The translations under genes and the position numbers were made by a program. Below the pieces are notes generated by a model that saw only the letters and a list, made by a program, of their open reading frames with translations, was not told the origin of the DNA and did no database searches. Shown here one piece after another: positions 33,612-42,900 of a stretch of DNA of 64,000 bases. The DNA comes from Ruegeria haliotis (GTDB lineage Bacteria; Pseudomonadota; Alphaproteobacteria; Rhodobacterales; Rhodobacteraceae), in assembly GCF_013377785.1 (NCBI RefSeq), contig NZ_JABXWT010000008.1:1-64000 (forward strand), read 5' to 3'. Numbering within the stretch: the first letter of the stretch is position 1; each line of letters opens with the position of its first letter.

Positions 33612-36512
33612 TCAACGCATGTGATTCACAGCTCCTTGAGTTTTGTTTTCGCCATTTTTGCCTGGGTTTCTGCGCCGCTCAAGATCAAAGGTGATGGTGC
33701 CTTTAAGGTTGATGTGCGCGTGAGCAATTGGGGCGATGTGGCGCATGTGGTCCTGGGAGCGATCCCAGTCAGAGCGTCTGATGGCTTGGTCGTATCGATG
33801 CGCATTCCAGGCGATGACGACATTTGTGAGCAGAGTTAGTGCGCCTGAGATTGCGGTCATCTGCTCACGGGTTCGACCGCGTCGCGGGGAGATTGGGCCG
33901 TTGTGGATTGCGCGTTGGAGCACGTGCATGGATTCGATCTGGCTTAGGAGACGCTGGATTTCCTGCCGGAACGCGGGCCTTCCAAAATAATCACAAAGAA
34001 ACACCGACCTCTGGAGCTTTCCGAGCGCCTCCCCAGCGTTGTAGACTGGCATGCCGATTGATGCGGAACTGTGACGCTCTACCGCCCAGACCGCACTGCA
34101 CCATCCACCCTGCGTCGAGGCGGCGAGCCTTAGCAGGCCGTCCCACCCAAGCGCGATCGCCCGTCTCAACAATGTTCGAGAGACGATTGGCTCGAGCGGT
34201 TCCGGAACTTTGGTGTCTTTGAAGACGTAGAGCTTTCGGTCCGCCAGGCGTGCCAGCCGAGGGCAGATATCAAATCCCAGAAGTTTACCCAGACCCATTG
34301 AGAAGTGGGTCACACCATGAGTGTCGACAGCCACTTTCTCCAGGCTCCCTCCGTCATGCCGCAACGCGCCCTCCAAGGCGGCCCCGGCCTGTCGCTGATT
34401 CAGAACAAGCGGCTGATCGTGGATCAAGGTCCATTGATCGGAGAGATGAGCATAGGTTCCCATAGCGGGTGTTTTGCGCCGTGGGTCGGCACGTGCAGAC
34501 CAAAGCGTGCGTGTTGCATCCAGTCTCATCATGTCTGCAGAGGCGGTTATTCCGCCACCCCATGACTTGGCAACGTCAAGTTTCGCGGTGAAGGTGGCAA
34601 GGGCGTCATTGGCCTCTCTGAGGCGACCCGATGCTTCGAGCTTTCGCATCATTTGACCCACGCTATCAGCGCTGACACCCGCCACCATACGCTCGATATC
34701 AGCAGGTGTAAGATCAGACCCAAGCGCAAGGATCGCGGCATAAAGCACGATCTGCTCTCGGTCGGATGCCGGCGGTCGACCAAGCAAAGTCCGCGACATT
34801 CCCGTGAGGCTATCGACCTCGATGATGACATCAGAGAACTGGATGGGACCAAGCAGTGCCAGAAGCTGGCGGCGTGTAGTCTCAACATCGTCGTCGACTT
34901 CTGACTTGACGAGTTTGGGCAAGGAGATCCGACCGTCAACTATTCGCAGAGTATCGTCTTTGAGGTTGAGGACGACCTGATCGACGCCTGCTTCGAGCGC
35001 GGCTTCAATGCGCGCAACGTAGGCCTCTGATGACTTTTGGGGCATGAGATTTCGGCGGAATCGACCTTTGTCTGCCTCCCAAAGTTTGCGCGGTATCAGA
35101 TGTTTATCGAGATCGCGGTGGTCGCGGCTATGGGGAATGCTGACCGACCCGTTCCGCAGGCTCCGTTTGATCAACAATACGGTTGCTGCAACCCAGGAGC
35201 GGTGCGCCACTGCCCGATCCTCATCGACCATGAACCCTTCCCACGGCCGGCCAAAAACATTCGCCTGGCCGGTCGGGAGTTCTTTGTCAGCGGCCGTCTC
35301 CAAGGCGGCAAACGCCTCAGCCAATGGATGGTTCTCGGGCAGATCAAATTTGAGCTCTGAGGCCGCTTTCAACAAACGCGACAGTTCGTTGCTTGCAACT
35401 GCAAGCTCCTGCCGCGTTGCCATGGCGCGCGTGATTGGCCTGCGTTCCGAGCGGAAGGGTTTTAGCAAAGCCACGAGGTTGGCACGAAGCTCTTCCCCGC
35501 TCAAAGCTTCATTCTGAACCAGATCGTCAATCCCACCAATCAGCGCCTGCAAGGGTGATACTTGGCGTGCTACAGAGCGAATTGCGCGGTCACGCGCGCG
35601 GCGGACAATGTCATTGACCAGATGATTGAACAGGTCGATTGCACCATCAGTCAGAACCTCCAGTCGGTGCTGAATGAAACAAGCAAGCTCAATCGTTCTT
35701 TGTGGTTCCGTGATCCTTTCCAGATTTGACGCCTTGCGCAAGGATACCCGTCGAGCAAGACGCGTCACCTCAGCATCCGGTAAATCCAATGACAAGTTGT
35801 CAGCGCCAATCTGCCTTAAATAGGCAATCTTGGCCGACTGAACTTCCAGAGCAGGGATACTCTTGCGAGATGGCCCTGCCAGGAACCAGTCAAACCGGCT
35901 CAGCGCTGGCTCAATTTCGGCGGTTAGCACCTCAATCCAATGGGCCGACTGCGATCCGCCTTTCCCATTTATCGAAGCCGCAAGTTTCTTGTTGCGCTGA
36001 TCGATTTCTCGTCTGACAAGACCGCGAATATCACGACCGGAGAACACGATGTATTGGCGCGTGTGTAACCATCGCGCAATCTTGCTGGCAAGCACATCTG
36101 GCGCGGTCGTACTCAAAATCTCCTGCCGCAAATACTGTAGCAATCCAGAACGAGCACCCGCTCCAGCTTCTCGAAATCCAGCCACATCAATTGCAAGCTT
36201 TCGATGTCGAAAGAGCGTTGTCCTATCCTGATAAAGCGACCGCAATGACGCAAGATCCGGGACCGACAAACCCAGTTGTCCTGCAATGCGGGTGAGCACC
36301 ACATGAGGGACCAGCTTCGCCGACAACTCGGCGCGCCCGGTCATTTTCACAATGCAAAGATGAAGTGCCAAGCCCAGACGGTTCAGGTCTCCGCGCCGGT
36401 CACAAATCACGCCGACTTCATCCGGCGACAAGGTGAAAAATACATCAATCTCAAGGTCAGATAGCGGACTTGAAAACGCTGCCTCACCAATGCGTGCTTC
36501 TTCTAGAATCAT
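33612..36512 (-). CDS. tnpA: Tn3-family transposase TnpA
   Basis: 966 residues, a normal size for Tn3 TnpA. The N-terminal DUF4158-type DNA-binding region (FTLSPDEVGVICDRRGDLNR) is followed by the DDE catalytic core, visible at VAVDTHGVTHFSMGLGKLLG and a C-terminal EQMTAISGALTLLTNVVIAWN that closes the RNase H fold. The frame is uninterrupted, so the enzyme may be active. It should act on the 43-bp terminal repeats. No resolvase is present to separate cointegrates. Confidence 0.95.
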   Translation of the reverse strand: MILEEARIGEAAFSSPLSDLEIDVFFTLSPDEVGVICDRRGDLNRLGLALHLCIVKMTGRAELSAKLVPHVVLTRIAGQLGLSVPDLASLRSLYQDRTTLFRHRKLAIDVAGFREAGAGARSGLLQYLRQEILSTTAPDVLASKIARWLHTRQYIVFSGRDIRGLVRREIDQRNKKLAASINGKGGSQSAHWIEVLTAEIEPALSRFDWFLAGPSRKSIPALEVQSAKIAYLRQIGADNLSLDLPDAEVTRLARRVSLRKASNLERITEPQRTIELACFIQHRLEVLTDGAIDLFNHLVNDIVRRARDRAIRSVARQVSPLQALIGGIDDLVQNEALSGEELRANLVALLKPFRSERRPITRAMATRQELAVASNELSRLLKAASELKFDLPENHPLAEAFAALETAADKELPTGQANVFGRPWEGFMVDEDRAVAHRSWVAATVLLIKRSLRNGSVSIPHSRDHRDLDKHLIPRKLWEADKGRFRRNLMPQKSSEAYVARIEAALEAGVDQVVLNLKDDTLRIVDGRISLPKLVKSEVDDDVETTRRQLLALLGPIQFSDVIIEVDSLTGMSRTLLGRPPASDREQIVLYAAILALGSDLTPADIERMVAGVSADSVGQMMRKLEASGRLREANDALATFTAKLDVAKSWGGGITASADMMRLDATRTLWSARADPRRKTPAMGTYAHLSDQWTLIHDQPLVLNQRQAGAALEGALRHDGGSLEKVAVDTHGVTHFSMGLGKLLGFDICPRLARLADRKLYVFKDTKVPEPLEPIVSRTLLRRAIALGWDGLLRLAASTQGGWCSAVWAVERHSSASIGMPVYNAGEALGKLQRSVFLCDYFGRPAFRQEIQRLLSQIESMHVLQRAIHNGPISPRRGRTREQMTAISGALTLLTNVVIAWNAHRYDQAIRRSDWDRSQDHMRHIAPIAHAHINLKGTITFDLERRRNPGKNGENKTQGAVNHMR

Positions 36513-36632
36513 AACTTTCCTCCAAAATGAGGAAATTATGCGCCTGAATCCGCTTGAGGACGAGGAGAGGTTTTGTCCAATAAAATCAACGCTCTAGGAA
36601 AAGGGGGTTGGAAAATATTACCTGAAATCAAT

Positions 36633-36675
36633 AGCTTGCTTATGCAACATACGACAGCTTCGTTACGACAACCCC
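36633..36675 (-). repeat. Right terminal inverted repeat of the Tn3 element
   Basis: 43 bp ending CGTTACGACAACCCC at 36675. It pairs with the left repeat as described there. Confidence 0.95.
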
Positions 36676-36869
36676 AAATCAGAATAACGTGCTGGGCCGC
36701 CGCTTGTCTTGCGGCGCGGTGATCTCCTTTTCTGTGCGACATCATCAGAAACCCAGATCGTCACGTCACCTCGACGCCGGAGACTTTCATTGTATTCCGA
36801 GCAGTTCGTGACCCGGTACTTTGCCTTGGGAAACTTGTCGCGACGGGCATCATTGAATTTGTGGGGCAT
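36676..36869 (-). pseudogene. 5' fragment of an IS5-type transposase gene
   Basis: From ATG 36869 the frame gives 64 residues: MPHKFNDARRDKFPKAKYRV, then NESLRRRGDVTIWVSDD and TSGGPARYSDL. This is the N-terminus typical of IS5-family transposases (pattern RRGDLTVW, then GGQPTYSD). It runs unbroken into the Tn3 right repeat at 36675, where the gene ends. The remainder is not found on the other side of the element. The stretch 36870-37003 shows nothing else. Confidence 0.75.
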
Positions 36870-37003
36870 CGACCTTCGCTCAAGTCATGGAAAACGCTGG
36901 GAATACGTTGAGCGACCGATCCGTGCAACACAGTCCTCCGAGAGCGTCAATGGTCAAAAGTTAGCAACAGAACCCCTGACTAAGCCCTTATCTCATACAA
37001 GTG

Positions 37004-38401
37004 CTAAATGCGCCTCGCGACCCAAAAACAGGTCAACGGAAAAGCGGCGAATGATAGGCACAACGCTAGTGCGGCCAGTGAGGAGCCGGACGTCGTATTG
37101 CTTAGATCTGCGAGATTGGCGATCATTCCGGCGAGGGCCGCCCCGAGGGCCGTCGCGAAAAGTTGGACGAGCGTTACACCGCCTGCCGCGAGATCATGGT
37201 CGCGTTCGGGTGCGACCTCGTAGATCCTGACTACGATATGCGGCCAAACCACGCCGATCCCGAATCCAACACCTAAGAGAGCAAGGCAGATTGGTACCAG
37301 AATGCCCCACGCGCCATGTGACGACATAGGCAAAAAAACAGCTTGTGCCAATAAACTTGCGGTGCAAATGAGGGGGCCGCCGACAATTATTCGGCGCACC
37401 TTTGCCCCCACCCAATTCGCAGTCAAGATCGAGCCAATTGTCCATCCGAGGGCCATCAACGCGCCCATATACCCCGCCCAAAGGGGCGGTTGCGCATGAA
37501 GTTCGATCAAAAAGAACGGCACAAAGACCTCTCCCTGCATCGCTAGGATCATCAAAGCGATATAGAGAAAGTGGCGGCCTAGGGGCGATCGAAACGAGAA
37601 GCTCCCATGTGGTAACAATTTCGCCCTTGCCTGTTGATCGACCCGCCCGAGATATGCTCCCAATAGGCAGGATACGCCAATGGCCACGAGCGCCTTCATT
37701 GCATTGGTGCCGACGCTGCCGATGGACACAGTCAATACGATCAACAGCAGTATGATGATTTGCACGAAGGGTATGGGATCACGGTCGACGTCCTGCGGGC
37801 GGGCTTTGGGCAAGCTCACCATTGCAAGCGCTGCTATCCCCGCGGCGCAGGGAAGCAGCGCCCAAAACGCCAGACGCCACGCCTCCAACTGGGCGAATAC
37901 TCCGCCGATCGCCGGGCCAAGCAAGGTGGCAACGCCCCACATGATGGTAATCAGGCCAATCGCCAATGGCCACAAAGGCTTGGGGTAAACGGTGCGGATA
38001 ACCGCATAGGATAAAGCGTAGAAAAAGCCACCGCCGAACCCCTGAATGGTGCGCCCTGCGATCAGAACCCACATGTCAGGAGCGACAGCGCAAATTGTCG
38101 ACCCGCCCGCAAAAAAGGCTACGGCGAACAAATAAGCGCCCTTGATACCTGCAAATCCCAGCAGACGCGAGGCAAGGGTTGCGCTTACGACGGAGCTTGC
38201 GACGAAGACAGTGGAACTCCACGCGTAGAGGTCTAATCCCCCGATGTCGTGCACCACAAACGGCATCATGGTGATCGCGATGAAGACGTTGATGGCGTGC
38301 AAGGCCACGCTTCCCGCAAAGAGCATCGAAAACGGGAGGTTGCGTTTTGTGGCCAAATCCATCCACCGGCAGGTGACGTGCTCCAGCTGTGTGTCAATCA
38401 T
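37004..38401 (-). CDS. MFS transporter
   Basis: 465 residues from ATG 38401 (AAGGA 8 bases upstream), with 12 to 14 hydrophobic helices. AGRTIQGFGGGFFYALSYAV is the MFS helix 4 pattern and WVAR ends the protein. A start at 38515 would overlap the sigma-factor gene and adds a non-hydrophobic leader, so it was not used. It is the third gene after the carboxymuconolactone decarboxylase and ECF sigma genes and is likely an exporter in the same stress unit. Confidence 0.85.
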   Translation of the reverse strand: MIDTQLEHVTCRWMDLATKRNLPFSMLFAGSVALHAINVFIAITMMPFVVHDIGGLDLYAWSSTVFVASSVVSATLASRLLGFAGIKGAYLFAVAFFAGGSTICAVAPDMWVLIAGRTIQGFGGGFFYALSYAVIRTVYPKPLWPLAIGLITIMWGVATLLGPAIGGVFAQLEAWRLAFWALLPCAAGIAALAMVSLPKARPQDVDRDPIPFVQIIILLLIVLTVSIGSVGTNAMKALVAIGVSCLLGAYLGRVDQQARAKLLPHGSFSFRSPLGRHFLYIALMILAMQGEVFVPFFLIELHAQPPLWAGYMGALMALGWTIGSILTANWVGAKVRRIIVGGPLICTASLLAQAVFLPMSSHGAWGILVPICLALLGVGFGIGVVWPHIVVRIYEVAPERDHDLAAGGVTLVQLFATALGAALAGMIANLADLSNTTSGSSLAALALCLSFAAFPLTCFWVARRI

Positions 38402-38487
38402 TGTGAGTCCTTCGCGCAGTTGTTCGCCGACAGATGTGACGGCTTTCAAACTTGACGACTGAACCGGAAGAGTTGTGACGTTTGGAT

Positions 38488-39393
38488 TTACGAGTATGGT
38501 CGGTGACAGTCCCATACAATTGCGCTGGATCGCTGGAATCCAAGGAGCTTATCGGGATTGCGCATAATAAAAACGTGGCTCGCATTCCCCTGTCGATCAT
38601 ACCCAAAGGACACCGTGGCATGTAACGACGCGCCGTCTCGGACCCTCAGGCCAAGGCCCCCGTTGATCTCTACAGTATCGATGCGCATATCGCGCCACGA
38701 ACTCTGCAACACCTGCGCCACAAAGCGACACACGTCAGTACGTCCCTCGATCACGTCACGCGCTGCCACAACCGCGCCACCGCTATCGGCCCGTAAATTG
38801 CTGTCGTCGCGCAGCATCTTGCCCAACTGGGACGTGTCACCCGTGGATAAGGCACGCTGGAAGGCCGCGAGTAGTTCTTCCTGACGATCTTTTGGCGGCG
38901 CATGGCGCGTATCGCTTTCACCAACAAAGCGGCGCGCGCGCGAGGCCAGTTTGCGACAGGCCGCGGGCTGCATGTCCAAAATATCCGACACCTCACCAAA
39001 GGACATGGCGAAGATGTCATGCAGCAAGTAGGCTGCCCGTTCTTTTGGCGTGAGACGCTCAAGCAGCAACAAGAAGGCCGTGGTCAGTGAGGACGCCAAT
39101 TCGGTTTGCGTCTCCGCGCTTGGGGAGAATTCAGTTTGGATGTGATCTGGGATCCAAGGGCCGACATAATCGACACGTCGACGATGGGCGGATTTCAAAT
39201 GATCGAGGCAGGCGTTGGTGCACACGCGCCTGAGCCACGCCATCGGTTTGTCGAGCGCGCCCTGCTGTCCCATCCACTTTAGGTACGTGTCTTGCACCAC
39301 ATCTTGGGCATCACTGACGGAGCCAAGCAGGCGATAGGCAAGACCCAAAAGTCTGGGCCTCGCCTCTTCAAATATGATAGTTTTATCGGTCAT
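38488..39393 (-). CDS. ECF41-type RNA polymerase sigma factor
   Basis: 301 residues from ATG 39393. The N-terminal sigma2 (ARPRLLGLAYRLLGSVSDAQ, DTYLKWM) and sigma4 (LTPKERAAYLLHDIFAMSFG) regions are followed by a SnoaL-like C-terminal domain in place of an anti-sigma factor. That domain carries the NPDKL motif (IMRNPDKLLGF) of ECF41 proteins; the usual DGGGKV motif appears degenerate as DSGGAV. The fused domain regulates the sigma factor itself. It is 7 bp after the carboxymuconolactone decarboxylase gene, the classic ECF41 pairing. Confidence 0.9.
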   Translation of the reverse strand: MTDKTIIFEEARPRLLGLAYRLLGSVSDAQDVVQDTYLKWMGQQGALDKPMAWLRRVCTNACLDHLKSAHRRRVDYVGPWIPDHIQTEFSPSAETQTELASSLTTAFLLLLERLTPKERAAYLLHDIFAMSFGEVSDILDMQPAACRKLASRARRFVGESDTRHAPPKDRQEELLAAFQRALSTGDTSQLGKMLRDDSNLRADSGGAVVAARDVIEGRTDVCRFVAQVLQSSWRDMRIDTVEINGGLGLRVRDGASLHATVSFGYDRQGNASHVFIMRNPDKLLGFQRSSAIVWDCHRPYS

Positions 39394-39400
39394 CTGTGTC

Positions 39401-39847
39401 CTAATGCTTAGAGACTTGAACACGGTTCCAAAGATTGATCATGCCAACTGCGGTTGTGATCACAGTAATGTCCTGATCACTAAATTGGGAACGTAGATCT
39501 GAACGCAAAGCGCCGTAGTCCGTATCGGCGGCCAAGTAAGTCAGGGCTTCGGCCCATGCGAGGGCTGCACGTTCTGCCGGAGTGAAAACGTCAACATGTT
39601 TCCAAACAATCAAATTGTCTAACTTTTTTTGATTTACGCCAGCTTTACGTGCGTCAGAGAGGTGCATGTTCACGCAATAGGCACATTGGTTGATCTGTGA
39701 CACGCGCAATTCAATGATGGAGGACAAGGTCTTTGCAAGGCCAAGGTCAGCCATCATCGGATGGACCATACCCAAGTAGCCTATGAGCTTCGGCGCAATT
39801 TTTTCGTGTATCACAGGGGCGGATGTGGCGGAGGTCGTCGTTGACAT
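39401..39847 (-). CDS. Carboxymuconolactone decarboxylase family protein (ECF41 partner)
   Basis: 148 residues from ATG 39847, which has AAGGA 6 bases upstream. CAYCVNMH gives the AhpD-type CxxC and His. Genes of this kind are the usual target and neighbour of ECF41 sigma factors, where they are transcribed from the sigma's own promoter. Expected role: thiol-based reduction of a peroxide or similar electrophile. First gene of a unit with the sigma factor and an MFS pump. Confidence 0.85.
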   Translation of the reverse strand: MSTTTSATSAPVIHEKIAPKLIGYLGMVHPMMADLGLAKTLSSIIELRVSQINQCAYCVNMHLSDARKAGVNQKKLDNLIVWKHVDVFTPAERAALAWAEALTYLAADTDYGALRSDLRSQFSDQDITVITTAVGMINLWNRVQVSKH

Positions 39848-40065
39848 GATCATTCCTTCTCTTCGTGTCAAACATGTAGAAAGATGACGACTGACGCGTG
39901 TCAAATGTGACGCGCTTTCGTAATTTCCCCGAAGAGGTTCGCCCCGTCACACTCAATCCCATTTCAAAATGAACGTTTCGAGCGGATCCGTACAAGACAG
40001 ACACTCTGCGGCCACGACAACAAAAAACCGATACAAATGCGCTGTCGTCAATATGCGATTGATGC

Positions 40066-40971
40066 CTAAATAGTAAGCAACGACCCTTCTGATAGTACTT
40101 TCAGCACCGAAGGGATGCCTGACATCGCGTACGCTTCTATCATCGTGGACACAGGCTCTTGATAAAGAGCGTAGGTCGAGTGGTGAGCAGGCAATATCAG
40201 GCCCGCTTTGATGAGCTTCGCAAATTCTACGGCCTGATGACCGGACATCGACAGCTGGCCCAAGGCTCCATTAACACCAACTGCGCCGATATGAGGTATA
40301 AACAGGTCAGGCGCTGGAAGCTGTTGAACCGCCTCCCAAACCGGATCAACCATGAAGGTGTCTCCAGCCCAGTAGATATTACTCGTCTTGTTGCGAACTG
40401 TGGATTGTAGCCAGTAACCGTTGCCAAGCCCGAGAATGCCGGAAATAGCTGTGTTAAGCGAGTGGACTGCAGGAATCGATGTGATCGAAACCTCTGTATC
40501 ACCTTTTCTGAAGACGCGTTTTTGACCGTGGTTCAGTACCTGAGCTGCAAAGCCCTTTTTCCTGAGAGCGGTTACATCTTGCGCGGAACAAAGAACGGGG
40601 CCGCTAGAGCCAAGCCATGCCTGTGCTTTCTGATCAAAATGGTCTTCGTGCGCATGGCTTAGCAGCACTATGTCGTATTCCGACATCGCCATACCCGGAA
40701 ACGGTGTAAGGCGTTCGTGCATCTTGATGTTCGGACCCGCGGACAGATCGAACATTTCATTTGGATCTCCCATCTCAAACGCCTCGATCCCGTCACCCAG
40801 ACATGGGTCAGCGAGAATAGTTATGTCGCCGATCGCGAATTCCAACGTAGCGCCACCAAGCCAGCGGACCATAACATCTGATGCGGAAATGCCACCTGCA
40901 GCGGCAAGCGGCGAGAGAGCGGCACTTGCTGCGGCGGCGGTGCCAAACTTGAGTAGTTCTCTTCTTTGCAT
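40066..40971 (-). CDS. Tat-exported metallo-beta-lactamase-fold hydrolase
   Basis: 301 residues from ATG 40971, six bases after AAGGAG. The N-terminus is a twin-arginine signal (RRELLKFGTAAAA, then PLAAA cleavage). The metal site is HAHEDH (His106, His108, Asp110, His111) with further ligands in IYWAGDTFMV and ILPAHHST. This is the UlaG/YcbL-like branch: a hydrolase that folds before export to the periplasm. Substrate unknown. It is divergent from a LysR regulator 91 bp away. Confidence 0.85.
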   Translation of the reverse strand: MQRRELLKFGTAAAASAALSPLAAAGGISASDVMVRWLGGATLEFAIGDITILADPCLGDGIEAFEMGDPNEMFDLSAGPNIKMHERLTPFPGMAMSEYDIVLLSHAHEDHFDQKAQAWLGSSGPVLCSAQDVTALRKKGFAAQVLNHGQKRVFRKGDTEVSITSIPAVHSLNTAISGILGLGNGYWLQSTVRNKTSNIYWAGDTFMVDPVWEAVQQLPAPDLFIPHIGAVGVNGALGQLSMSGHQAVEFAKLIKAGLILPAHHSTYALYQEPVSTMIEAYAMSGIPSVLKVLSEGSLLTI

Positions 40972-41037
40972 TGTCATCTCCTTGCGTTTCGCCATTGACC
41001 TAGTCCAACTCATTGCTCCACATAACCAATGAAATAT

Positions 41038-41045
41038 TGAATTCA
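41038..41045. promoter_or_regulatory. Palindrome in the MBL-LysR divergent promoter
   Basis: TGAATTCA, inside ATTGAATTCATT, lies between the hydrolase and the LysR gene. It could be part of a LysR binding site; the match is short. Confidence 0.25.
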
Positions 41046-41062
41046 TTAAACGGAAAAGGTGA

Positions 41063-41899
41063 ATGGCCTTAAATCTGCGCGCCTTGGAAACTTTTGTAGA
41101 AGTAGCGGACTGCCTCAGTTTCACGGATGCAGGACGCCGCCTCGGGCTACCTGCTGCAACGGTGACTACAAGAATCAAATCACTTGAAGCTCAACTCGGT
41201 GTGCGCCTGCTAGACCGTTCAACACGAACAGTCGCCGTGACCGCTGAAGGTCAGATTTTTTTGGCGCATAGCCAGAAAGCCCTGCACGAACTTATGTTGG
41301 CGAGCGAAGCCGTTGGCGCGGCACAAGAGACGTCCGGGCAGGTGCGTGTCTCAATACCTGCGGCGTTCCCAATGGATCAATTTGCCAGAGTCGTTGGCAA
41401 GTTTTGCTCCGCTTATCCGGACATTTCAATCAAAATCCACGTGGATGATCGGCCAGCCTCCTTCATTGAAGATGGTGTCGATTTAGCTTTACGGGGCGGG
41501 GCACCTGGGGGTGACGGTCTTATCGCGCGTCATTTGCGCGATACCGAAGTCATCTTTGTAGGCCCACTAGAGCGGCTCGCGGACGACAGTCTCCCCGTGT
41601 TGCGGCCCTTGGCAAAACGTATTGGAACAATAGACAAGCGGAACGGCCCTTCCACGCGGTCTCTGCAACTCTCTCTCGCGTTCGTTGCAAACGGCCAAGC
41701 CCGAGCGTATCTCCCCCGATCGATCTGCAAAGAGGCATTGGCTGCAGCACAAATGGAAGAAGGCAGCGGCCCAGACGGGTTACACGATCCACTGCCACTG
41801 TTTCTTGTATACCACGACAAGCAGCATCAGCCCAAAAGAGTTCAGCTTTTCAAGGACATTCTCATTCAGGAATTTGCTTTATCAGCACACGAAACCTGA
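41063..41899 (+). CDS. LysR family transcriptional regulator
   Basis: 278 residues. The N-terminal winged helix (LRALETFVEVADCLSFTDAG, LPAATVTTRIKSLEAQLG) is followed by a periplasmic-binding-like effector domain. It is slightly shorter than the usual ~300 residues and ends soon after a YHDKQHQPKRVQLF segment. It is divergent from the Tat-exported metallohydrolase gene, so it probably controls that gene. Confidence 0.9.
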   Translation: MALNLRALETFVEVADCLSFTDAGRRLGLPAATVTTRIKSLEAQLGVRLLDRSTRTVAVTAEGQIFLAHSQKALHELMLASEAVGAAQETSGQVRVSIPAAFPMDQFARVVGKFCSAYPDISIKIHVDDRPASFIEDGVDLALRGGAPGGDGLIARHLRDTEVIFVGPLERLADDSLPVLRPLAKRIGTIDKRNGPSTRSLQLSLAFVANGQARAYLPRSICKEALAAAQMEEGSGPDGLHDPLPLFLVYHDKQHQPKRVQLFKDILIQEFALSAHET

Positions 41900-42150
41900 T
41901 TTTTTGCGCAGTTCGGGCTAGGGTGTGTCTGGCCTTTCAATCAGTTGTGAATCTGTCTAGCCAGCCAAGAGGGACAGGACGATTTCGAAGGGGATACTAG
42001 ATGTTTCGAAATCATTGAAGTAGACAGTTTGGGTTGTTGGCTGCCAAGCTGGTTTGCGGCGCTGGAAATGCTGTTTATGGAACGCACCTACTCCAATCGT
42101 ATAACGAACTCACGGGACCGCCCGATAGATCCTTCGCCTGTCGGAGCAGC

Positions 42151-42447
42151 TCAATCAAAGAAGTTTGGCTTATGCTTCTTTGCCTGAAACTCAGTGATTT
42201 TGTATTCCGCGACACCGTTAATATGAAATGGATCCTGAGCCAAATGTGCTTCAAGGCTTTCGCGCGATGGCGCGCTCGCAATAATTACGCCGCCAGTACG
42301 AGGGATTTTCGCACCAGAGGCCAAAAAAAGGCCAGCTTCATAACATTGGTCGAGAAATTCAACATGACCCGGTATATGGGCATCAATCTCAGGTAGAGTG
42401 ACGACATAATTCAGATCAACGACAAATACAGATTTGGGGATGGTCAT
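42151..42447 (-). CDS. YciI-like protein
   Basis: 98 residues, the size of a single YciI/YCII domain (ferredoxin-like alpha/beta). The pattern LPEIDAHIPGHVEFLDQ, FLASGAKIPRTGGV and FHINGVAEYKITEF matches, with the His-Asp pair near HIPGHVEFLD. Members are small enzymes or ligand-binding proteins of unclear role; a muconolactone-isomerase-like activity is known for some. It stands alone; the 250 bases before it hold no gene. Confidence 0.75.
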   Translation of the reverse strand: MTIPKSVFVVDLNYVVTLPEIDAHIPGHVEFLDQCYEAGLFLASGAKIPRTGGVIIASAPSRESLEAHLAQDPFHINGVAEYKITEFQAKKHKPNFFD

Positions 42448-42900
42448 GCGGGATCCTTGCTTTCAATTCAGGTAAAGGTCTTATTGTGAGCTCAGCCTTT
42501 TTTGCTGGAACCAGCAAGACTGGTAATGGCACCGTGAACTAAACTGGCATAGGTGGCAGATGTCTAATAGCAAGATCGTTGGTATTTGCTAGCTGATGCC
42601 AATATCGCGCTTGGAAGCACCCTTTTCTAACTTCCAGAATCCACACGGCGCGTTCAGTGGGAACGCGCCCTACGGAGTGCTCCGAGAAAAGTGATATGTT
42701 GAGATTGGTTATCTCAGGCCTAGCAGAGCCCCACATTCTTCCCTCTGAAACCGAAGCCGCCTAGTATGAAGCGCACGAGTTTTTGTCCAGAAAGAAAAGG
42801 AATTGGAAGAAAGATTGTTGCTACTCTATACACTTAAGTCTGGTGAGCATCGGATTTTGTCTGACCAATGGTCAACAGTCGCTAAAGAGTAAGGTCTCCA
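42448..42900. other. Intergenic stretch upstream of the LacI gene
   Basis: 453 bases without a convincing gene. A perfect 8-bp hairpin (GGCGCGTT at 42647-42654, AACGCGCC at 42662-42669, 7-base loop) is present with no following T run on either strand. A short palindrome TGACCAATGGTCA lies at 42862-42874, just before the LacI start, possibly an operator. Confidence 0.4.

Larger units (their letters stand above)
33494..36675 (-). mobile_element. Tn3-family insertion element, transposase only
   Basis: A 3182-bp unit bounded by 43-bp inverted repeats (one mismatch) that begin GGGGTT, as in the Tn3 family. It holds one gene, a 966-residue transposase, and no resolvase, res site or cargo, the same compact plan as IS1071. 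The 5-bp flanks (GTAGT left, AAATC right) do not match, so the expected target duplication is missing. The left end lies in an AlkB gene and the right end in an IS5-type transposase gene. Confidence 0.9.

Noticed and set aside
33489..36680. Target-site duplication of the Tn3 element
   Set aside because: The 5-bp flanks differ (GTAGT and AAATC), so a simple insertion is not supported.
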